Shown here in pieces: positions 47,150 to 54,972 of a DNA stretch of 54,972 nt (positions are counted from its first letter, which is position 1; the number at the start of each line of letters is the position of its first letter). Under the pieces are notes generated by a model. That model was not told the DNA's origin, did no database searches, and saw only the letters and a program-made list of their open reading frames with translations. Origin of the DNA: Sva-07 sp035527095 (GTDB lineage: Bacteria > Actinomycetota > Acidimicrobiia > Acidimicrobiales > Ilumatobacteraceae); contig DATLBC010000077.1 in assembly GCA_035527095.1 (NCBI GenBank), positions 1 through 54,972 on the forward strand, read 5' to 3'. The position numbers and the translations under genes were made by a program.

Positions 47150-48895
47150 TCATCGAGCGATGTCTGCGGCGTACGGAAACCATCGCAACGTCTCGAAGTC
47201 GGCGTTGGTCTCGGGTGTGGGCGCGGCAGGCGCCCGGTGCTCGGGGGCAGCGTGGAACAATTCGTGCGCCGATGCGAGATGGCGGGCGAGGTCGACGGGC
47301 TCACTGCGCCGACGGTTCTCGAACTGCATTCGGCCGCCGTCGTAGGAGATCTCGTCGAGGCTCATCGAGGGCCCTCGTGTGCCGCGGCGGTGGTGCCAGA
47401 GACCGCTGTCGGGCTCGAAGTCGTACTCGTCCAACAGCGATGCACCGTGCGAGGCGATCATCGTGACCGCGTCGACGAGATAGTCGAACGTGGCGTCGTC
47501 GATGAAGTAGTTGAAGTTCACGCGCACCCAGCCGGGCTTGATGCCTTCGCATCCCCGATTGATCTCACGTTGGAACTCGTGTGACCGTTCGAGGTCGATG
47601 CCCAACAGCCGATGCCCGTATGGTCCGGCGCACGAGCAGCCGCCGCGGGACTGGATGCCGAAGACGTCGTTGAGCAGTGCCACCACATAGTTGTGGTGCA
47701 AGAAGCGGTCACCGTGGCGGATCACGAACGACACGATCGACAGCCGGTCGGCCTCGTGGCTGCCGAGCACGTTGATGTTCGGGTGCGTTTCCCACCGGGC
47801 GATCGCCCGTCGTACGAAGCCGGATTCCTTGGCTTCGATCACGTCAGCACCGACAGCCGACTTCAACTGGAACACGAGGCCGGCCCTGATCGATTCGATG
47901 ATCGCAGGCGTGCCTGCCTCCTCGCGGTGCTCGATCTCGGGGTGGTAGTCGTGTTCGGCAGTGCTGACGTAGCGCACGGTGCCACCTCCCGGCACGTCGG
48001 GCACACGATTGGTGAACATCTCGCGACGGGCCACGAGCACGCCGGGCGTGCCTGGCCCGCCGATCAGCTTGTGCGGCGAGATGAACACGGCGTCCTTGTA
48101 GGCCAGGTTGCCGTCGGCGCTGGACCCCATGTCGATCGGGACGTACGGCGCCGCGGCGGCGTAGTCCCACAGCGACAGCGCGCCGTGTTCGTGCAGCAGT
48201 GTCGAGACAGCGATGGTGTCGGTGATGATCCCGGTGACGTTCGAGGCAGCGGAGAACGAACCGATCAACGTCCTGCGATCGCCGTGGCGGACCAACTCGC
48301 GCTCGAGGTGCTCGAGGCTGACGTGGCCGTCGGCGTCCTCGTCGATGATGACGACGTCGGCGATCGACTCGCGCCATGGCAGCTCGTTGGAGTGGTGTTC
48401 GTAGGGCCCGATGAAGACCACGGGCCGTTCGGCTGCGGGGATCGTCTCGGTCAGGTGGTACCGATCGTCGAGTACCGACGGGATCTTCAGGCCGAGAACG
48501 CCGATCAGTTTGGCGACGGCGTGCGTGGCGCCACTGCCGCAGAAGACCACGGCATGTTCGGCGCGCGTGGCGCCGACGCAGCGCCCGATGATCTCCCGGG
48601 CCTCCTCTCGCAGCCGTGTGGTCTGCAGGCCGGTGCCGGAGGATTCAGTGTGCGTGTTCGCGTACAGCGGGAGCACCACGGCGCGGATGTAGTCCTCGAT
48701 GAAGCTGAGCGACCGGCCCGACGCGGTGTAGTCGGCATAGATGATCGGCCGGGGCCCGTACGGGCCGTCGATCACGTCGTCGCGCCCGATCACGGACTCG
48801 CGGACATACGCAATCAGAGCGTCTGGGTCGGTGGTGGCCACGCCTCCAGTGAACCAGCGATTCGAGGTGAGAGGGGCTGGCGTCGCCGGTTTCAT
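47150..48895 (-). CDS. Class V aminotransferase / cysteine-desulfurase-fold PLP enzyme
   Basis: A 581-residue PLP protein. The core shows IYADYTASGRSLSFIEDYI near the start, VVFCGSGATHAVAKLIGVLG, EHHSNELPWRE (PLP-stacking His), SAASNVTGI, LWDYAAAAPYVPIDM and the PLP lysine in FISPHKLIGGPGTPGVLV. A conserved RGGCSCAGPYGH carries the Cys where NifS/SufS desulfurases place the sulfur-accepting Cys. The chain is ~170 residues longer than SufS because of internal and C-terminal additions (ending FETLRWFPYAADIAR). It may be a desulfurase-like or other class V enzyme; desulfurase activity is uncertain. ATG 48895 is four bases from the -10-like element of the divergent P-type ATPase gene. Confidence 0.85.
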   Translation of the reverse strand: MKPATPAPLTSNRWFTGGVATTDPDALIAYVRESVIGRDDVIDGPYGPRPIIYADYTASGRSLSFIEDYIRAVVLPLYANTHTESSGTGLQTTRLREEAREIIGRCVGATRAEHAVVFCGSGATHAVAKLIGVLGLKIPSVLDDRYHLTETIPAAERPVVFIGPYEHHSNELPWRESIADVVIIDEDADGHVSLEHLERELVRHGDRRTLIGSFSAASNVTGIITDTIAVSTLLHEHGALSLWDYAAAAPYVPIDMGSSADGNLAYKDAVFISPHKLIGGPGTPGVLVARREMFTNRVPDVPGGGTVRYVSTAEHDYHPEIEHREEAGTPAIIESIRAGLVFQLKSAVGADVIEAKESGFVRRAIARWETHPNINVLGSHEADRLSIVSFVIRHGDRFLHHNYVVALLNDVFGIQSRGGCSCAGPYGHRLLGIDLERSHEFQREINRGCEGIKPGWVRVNFNYFIDDATFDYLVDAVTMIASHGASLLDEYDFEPDSGLWHHRRGTRGPSMSLDEISYDGGRMQFENRRRSEPVDLARHLASAHELFHAAPEHRAPAAPTPETNADFETLRWFPYAADIAR

Positions 48896-48896
48896 T

Positions 48897-48902
48897 TACG
48901 CT
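48897..48902 (+). promoter_or_regulatory. Putative -10 element of the P-type ATPase gene
   Basis: TACGCT lies ten bases before ATG 48913, so a leader of only about three bases is expected. It is immediately adjacent to the divergent ATG at 48895. Confidence 0.5.
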
Positions 48903-48912
48903 GCCTGTCGAG

Positions 48913-51258
48913 ATGGACCAGCAGCGAGCCGACGTCACCGCTGAGCTCGGGCTCACCGCCGCCGAGGTGGTGGACCGTGTCGCCGCCGGCCACGTCAACG
49001 TCACCCCGGAGCCTCCCGGACGATCGTTCGGACAGATCGTGGCGGCCAACGTGTTCACGGTCGTCAACGCGATCATGCTCACACTGTTCGTCCTCGTGCT
49101 CGTGTCGGGCAATCCGAAAGATGCGCTGTTCGTCGGGGTCGTGGTGTCGAACTCCGTGATCGGAGTGGTGCAGGAGGTCCGCGCCCGTCGTGAGTTGCAG
49201 CGCCTCGAGGTGGTCACCGAACCACGTGTGACGGTGATCCGCGACCGCGCGACGGTGGAGATCCCGTCGGACGAGATCGTGCTCGACGACGTGGTCGAGC
49301 TCCGCCTCGGAGGTCAGGTCGCTGTCGACGGAGAGCTACTCGAGGCCACCGCGCTCCGTCTCGACGAGTCGATGCTCACCGGCGAATCGCTGCCGGTTCC
49401 CAAGGAGATCGGTGACCCCGTGATGTCGGGCAGCTTCGTCGTCGCCGGCAACGGACGCCTCCGGGCGACCGCGGTGGGCGCCGACAGCTATGCCAGCACG
49501 CTCGCGACCGAGGCGAAACAGTTCACCGCGGCGCAATCGCAGCTCCGTCAAGGCATCGACATCATCCTGCGTTGGCTCACCGTGATCATTCCGGTCGCGT
49601 CGATCTTCCTGTTCATCAATCTGCTCAGCGCCGAAGACGGCTGGCAGGACGCGCTGCTCGGCACCGTGGCGGCCGCGGTCGCGATGGTGCCCGACGGATT
49701 GGTGCTGCTGACCAGTCTGTCGTTCATGGCGGGCATCGTGGCGCTCGCTCGTCGTAACGCGCTGGCCAAGCAGCTCTCGACCGTCGAGGTGCTCGCCCGC
49801 GTCGACGTGTTGTGCCTCGACAAGACGGGCACGATCACCACCGGCGAGATCACGTTCGCTGCCACCCACACCGCGGCAGGTCGCACCGACGACGAAGCCC
49901 GGGATGGACTTGTTGCACTCGCCTCGTCCGACCGGGATCCGAACGCATCGATGGCGGCGATCGTCGCGGCGGTCGGAACCGACACCACCTGGGAGATCGA
50001 TCGTGTCGAGCCCTTCGACAGCGGACGCAAGTGGTCGGCGGCATCCTTCGTCGACCGCGGGTGGGTCTACCTCGGAGCGCCGGACTTCCTGCTCGCACCC
50101 GATGATCCCGCTCGGGACCTCGTCGAGCGATTGAGCACCGGAGGCAAACGGCTGCTGGCCGTGATGACCTCGCTCGATGGTCCTGCCGGCGACCGTCTCC
50201 CCGAAGGATCGAGGACGCTTGCGATCGTCGAACTCGAAGACGAGATCCGTCCCGACGCGGCGAAGATCTTGTCCTACTTCGCCGAGCAGGACGTGACCCT
50301 CAAGGTGATCTCCGGCGACAACCAGGACACGGTGGCAGCGATCGCCGATCGGGCCGGCCTCACCGTGGCAGGTCCGCCGGTCGATGCTCGTGAGCTCCCG
50401 ACCGACCTCGGTGAACTCGCAACGGCGATGGACAGCAGCACCGTGTTCGGACGGGTCAAGCCGCAGCAGAAGCAGGCGATGGTGCAGGCGTTGCAGTCAC
50501 GTGGCCATGTCGTGGCGATGACCGGCGACGGAGTGAACGATGTCCTCGCCCTCAAGGACGCCGACCTCGGCATCTCGATGGGTTCGGGCAGCGAGGCGAC
50601 CAAGGCCGTCGCCGATCTCGTGCTCACCGACAACGCGTTCTCCAGTCTGCCGACGGTGGTGAACGAGGGCCGAAAGGTCATCAACAACATCGAGCGGGTG
50701 TCCAACCTGTTCGTCACGAAGGCGGCGTACGCCGTCCTGCTCACGTTCGCGGTGGGGTTGTTGAACAGCCCGTTCCCGTTCCTGCCGCGGCAGTTGACCT
50801 TGATCGGCACGTTCAGCATCGGTGTCCCGGGGTTCTTCCTCGCCCTCGCCCCGGAGGTCGATCTGATCCGGCCCGGGTTCTTGCGACGCGTCCTGTGGTT
50901 CTCGGTCCCTGCCGGAGTGATCGCCGGCTCGGCGACGCTCGCTGCCTACGAGGCGGCGCTCCACGTCGCCGACCTCGGGCTCGACGAGTCGCGCACGCTT
51001 GCCACCGTGACGTTGCTGGCGATCGGCCTCGTCGTACTCGCCGTGGCCAGCCGCCCCGTGCGGTCCTGGAAACTCGGTCTGGTCGTCGCCATGGCGGTTG
51101 CCTACCTCGTCGTGTTCGCCGTGCCGTGGATCCGCAACTACTTCGCGCTCGAACTGTTCTGGGACCCGGCATGGTTCTACTCGGCGATCGCCGTCGCCGT
51201 GGCCGGGGTGATGATCGTCGCGATCCCGCTGGTGATCCCCACACGAACCCAGCGATGA
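48913..51258 (+). CDS. CtpE-like cation-transporting P-type ATPase
   Basis: A 781-residue P-type ATPase. Motifs in order: the TGES actuator loop in DESMLTGESLPVPKEIGDPV, the M4 segment AMVPDGLVLLTSLSFMAG, the phosphorylated Asp in CLDKTGTITTGEI (~residue 302), nucleotide-domain PFDSGRKWSAASF and the TGDGVNDVLALKDADLGISMGSGSEATKAVADL hinge. The VPDGLVLLTSL segment and lack of an N-terminal heavy-metal domain resemble mycobacterial CtpE, which I recall as a calcium transporter, so Ca2+ is the best guess. No accessory subunit is encoded nearby. It is convergent with the PPDK-like gene, with a 54-base gap. Confidence 0.92.
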   Translation: MDQQRADVTAELGLTAAEVVDRVAAGHVNVTPEPPGRSFGQIVAANVFTVVNAIMLTLFVLVLVSGNPKDALFVGVVVSNSVIGVVQEVRARRELQRLEVVTEPRVTVIRDRATVEIPSDEIVLDDVVELRLGGQVAVDGELLEATALRLDESMLTGESLPVPKEIGDPVMSGSFVVAGNGRLRATAVGADSYASTLATEAKQFTAAQSQLRQGIDIILRWLTVIIPVASIFLFINLLSAEDGWQDALLGTVAAAVAMVPDGLVLLTSLSFMAGIVALARRNALAKQLSTVEVLARVDVLCLDKTGTITTGEITFAATHTAAGRTDDEARDGLVALASSDRDPNASMAAIVAAVGTDTTWEIDRVEPFDSGRKWSAASFVDRGWVYLGAPDFLLAPDDPARDLVERLSTGGKRLLAVMTSLDGPAGDRLPEGSRTLAIVELEDEIRPDAAKILSYFAEQDVTLKVISGDNQDTVAAIADRAGLTVAGPPVDARELPTDLGELATAMDSSTVFGRVKPQQKQAMVQALQSRGHVVAMTGDGVNDVLALKDADLGISMGSGSEATKAVADLVLTDNAFSSLPTVVNEGRKVINNIERVSNLFVTKAAYAVLLTFAVGLLNSPFPFLPRQLTLIGTFSIGVPGFFLALAPEVDLIRPGFLRRVLWFSVPAGVIAGSATLAAYEAALHVADLGLDESRTLATVTLLAIGLVVLAVASRPVRSWKLGLVVAMAVAYLVVFAVPWIRNYFALELFWDPAWFYSAIAVAVAGVMIVAIPLVIPTRTQR

Positions 51259-51312
51259 GCGAACCCGCCGCATACGGTCGCTTCGCTCATCGGTGAACGG
51301 GACGGGCGGTCG

Positions 51313-53676
<2,364 letters not shown>

Positions 53677-53698
53677 ATGTCCCCCTTCTTCACGTATG

Positions 53699-53704
53699 AC
53701 GCTA
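53699..53704 (-). promoter_or_regulatory. Putative -10 element of the PPDK-like gene
   Basis: TAGCGT on the minus strand overlaps the TetR stop codon region and lies 22 bases before GTG 53676. It leaves a short leader with the AAGGGGGA Shine-Dalgarno sequence. Confidence 0.45.
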
Positions 53705-54331
53705 ATCGGAGGACGATTCGGCGGAGGATCCCGAGGCATCCGAGCCTGGGAGACCGCCGATCTCCGAGACGAGTGTGAGCACCCGGTGCTCGATGACGTC
53801 GGCTTGCTCGGCGTCGACTCCGAGGATGCCGCAGAGGTGGTTCGCGAAGAGCGCCCAACCAAGCCCCAGGGTGGCCGCCACGATGACCGCCTCGTCGAGC
53901 TCGGTGCCCATGGACCCTGGACGATCCGCGGCGAGCGCCCGTCGCCAGGCGGGCAGGATCGGATGGGTCGGGAACGGATCGTCTCCGACGTCGAGCATGA
54001 CTCGAGCGAGGGCCCTGGCCACCTCGCCGCCGCGACGGAACGCCAGGTCCGGGGGAGGGAACCCGGTCTCGTCGACCTCCGCGGCGGCCCGATCGGTGAT
54101 CGAACCGAAGGCAGCGGTGACCAACGCATCCTTGCTGCCGAAGTACGTGTGGACGAGGCCGTGGTTGACGCCCGCACGCTGGGCGATCTCGCGTACCGAC
54201 ATCGTCACGCCCTGTTCGAGGATCAGCTCGCTGGTCGCTTCGACCAGCGCAGCCATCACGGCGTCGCGACCCGCCGGCTTGTCGACTGCCTCAGCCCTCG
54301 TGCGGTGACGTGTGTTCGGCGGGTGAGTCAC
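53702..54331 (-). CDS. TetR-family regulator coupled to a P450 gene
   Basis: A 209-residue regulator with an N-terminal helix-turn-helix (ELILEQGVTMSVREIAQRAGVNHGLVHTYFGSKDALVTAAF) and a C-terminal sensor domain containing HPILPAWRRALAADRP and LGWALFANHLCGILG. GTG 54331 overlaps the P450 stop as GTGA, so the gene is translated with the P450 rather than divergently. Translational coupling of a TetR gene behind its presumed target is less usual. The C-terminus is Ser/Asp-rich. Confidence 0.88.
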   Translation of the reverse strand: MTHPPNTRHRTRAEAVDKPAGRDAVMAALVEATSELILEQGVTMSVREIAQRAGVNHGLVHTYFGSKDALVTAAFGSITDRAAAEVDETGFPPPDLAFRRGGEVARALARVMLDVGDDPFPTHPILPAWRRALAADRPGSMGTELDEAVIVAATLGLGWALFANHLCGILGVDAEQADVIEHRVLTLVSEIGGLPGSDASGSSAESSSD

Positions 54332-54972
54332 CGGTTGAGCAGCACCGGGATGTTGCGCGGTCCGCGGATCTGGCCGTTTGCCCATGTGGTCGGCTTGCTC
54401 GTGTCGAGCGAGTAGTTCGGAAACGCCCGCAGCCACTCCTGGAAGGCCACGGTGCATTCGAGACGGGCGAGGTTCGATCCGACGCAGCGGTGGATGCCGA
54501 GACCGAATGCGACGTGACGGTTGTTCAACCGGTCCATGTCGAACACATCCGCGTTCTCGAAGGCTGCCGGGTCGTGGTTGGCGGCCGGGAACGTCAGCAG
54601 CATCTGGTCGCCGACATGGACCGGGCAGCCGCTGACCTCGGTCTCGCCGATCACCTTGCGTGCCATTGTGACCGGCGCGTAGTACCGCAGGACTTCCTCG
54701 GTGGCGGTGTTCCAGAGCATGTCGTCGTTGTCGGCGGCAACGAGGCGCTCGACCTGTTCGGGATGCTGCGAGAAGTGCCAGAGCCCCGATCCGATCGCAC
54801 TCCACGTGGTGTCGATGCCGGCGATGATCAACAGGTTGATGTAGCCGACCTTGAGGTTCCAGTCGACGGGCTCGCCCTCGATCTCGGCGTTGGCGATCAT
54901 GGTCAGCATGTCGTCTTGCGGATTGGCGAGACGGTCGTTGAGCAGGCCGTCGACGTACTCCTGCATCTCGGT
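54328..54972 (-). CDS. Cytochrome P450 (C-terminal part, cut by window edge)
   Basis: The frame enters from the right edge, so only the last ~214 residues are present. They contain the I-helix oxygen-activation motif LIIAGIDTTWSA, the ExxR motif EEVLRYYAPV, the meander region and the haem-thiolate loop AFGLGIHRCVGSNLARLE with its Cys ligand. The pattern is that of soluble bacterial P450s (CYP105/107/125-like), which oxidise terpenoids, steroids or fatty acids; the subfamily is not assignable. Redox partners are not visible in the window. The gene is followed directly by a TetR gene with a GTGA overlap. Confidence 0.93.
   Translation of the reverse strand, partial: TEMQEYVDGLLNDRLANPQDDMLTMIANAEIEGEPVDWNLKVGYINLLIIAGIDTTWSAIGSGLWHFSQHPEQVERLVAADNDDMLWNTATEEVLRYYAPVTMARKVIGETEVSGCPVHVGDQMLLTFPAANHDPAAFENADVFDMDRLNNRHVAFGLGIHRCVGSNLARLECTVAFQEWLRAFPNYSLDTSKPTTWANGQIRGPRNIPVLLNR

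Noticed and set aside
53677..54177. N-terminal extension of the PPDK-like protein that might have held the missing ATP-grasp domain
   Set aside because: The extension is a different-frame shadow of the TetR gene on the same strand and shows no ATP-grasp motif; GTG 53676 with GGGGGA is the real start.

Overview
The window is high-GC DNA with dense genes, 4-base ATGA/GTGA overlaps between operon neighbours, F420-type luciferase-like oxidoreductases, a geranylgeranyl-reductase-like flavoprotein, a CtpE-like P-type ATPase and many oxygenases. This points to an actinobacterium, most likely of the Acidimicrobiia (Ilumatobacter-like). The assignment is an inference from gene content and protein resemblance; no rRNA or tRNA gene was seen.

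Layout. 1-3619 (minus): a class III aminotransferase cut by the window edge, a TauD-type dioxygenase and a D-aminoacylase-like amidohydrolase, which look like a small catabolic cluster. 3720-9806: a DUF389 membrane protein, a GNAT remnant, a Baeyer-Villiger-type monooxygenase, a two-gene TrkA/TrkH (Ktr-like) potassium uptake operon and a tiny membrane protein. 9815-14567: a lipoprotein, an MFS transporter, the ribosome-assembly GTPase EngB, a FabH2-type ketoacyl synthase and an LLM oxidoreductase. 14600-18496: a TetR regulator divergent from an MMPL exporter with a clear operator between them, then a DM13 protein. 18774-21091: glutamate dehydrogenase and a PhyH dioxygenase. 21172-24741: four overlapping ABC genes (ATPase-permease-ATPase-permease). 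24774-33697: a decayed LLM gene, a geranylgeranyl-reductase-like enzyme, two glyoxalase-like (VOC) domains, an unknown conserved protein, a CmcJ-like enzyme, an SDR, a nitronate-monooxygenase-like enzyme, a second glutamate-semialdehyde-aminomutase-like aminotransferase and a D-2-hydroxyacid dehydrogenase. 33734-40887: a sigma factor divergent from a complete seven-gene Mrp Na+/H+ antiporter operon (mrpA-G) that ends in a winged-helix regulator. 41075-45818: a giant pyruvate:ferredoxin oxidoreductase overlapping a dihydroorotate-dehydrogenase-like flavoprotein. 45822-54972: an M23 peptidase, a class V PLP enzyme, a CtpE-like P-type ATPase, a PPDK-like protein lacking its ATP-grasp half, a TetR gene and a truncated P450 gene.

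Common threads. Ion homeostasis is heavily represented (Trk/Ktr, Mrp, P-type ATPase). Oxidative metabolism of fatty or terpenoid-like compounds is also prominent. PFOR and the PPDK-like protein both handle pyruvate/PEP.

The most unusual signals are not genes. (i) A repeated -10-like hexamer (TANNNT) lies 6-7 nt before start codons of monocistronic or first genes, indicating widespread leaderless transcription. (ii) Four copies of a long palindrome built on CGTTTGCGTCGAG lie in intergenic gaps. (iii) Three copies of a GGGTCAGACCC-centred repeat occur at gene ends. (iv) An AT-rich divergent promoter island separates the sigma factor and mrp genes.
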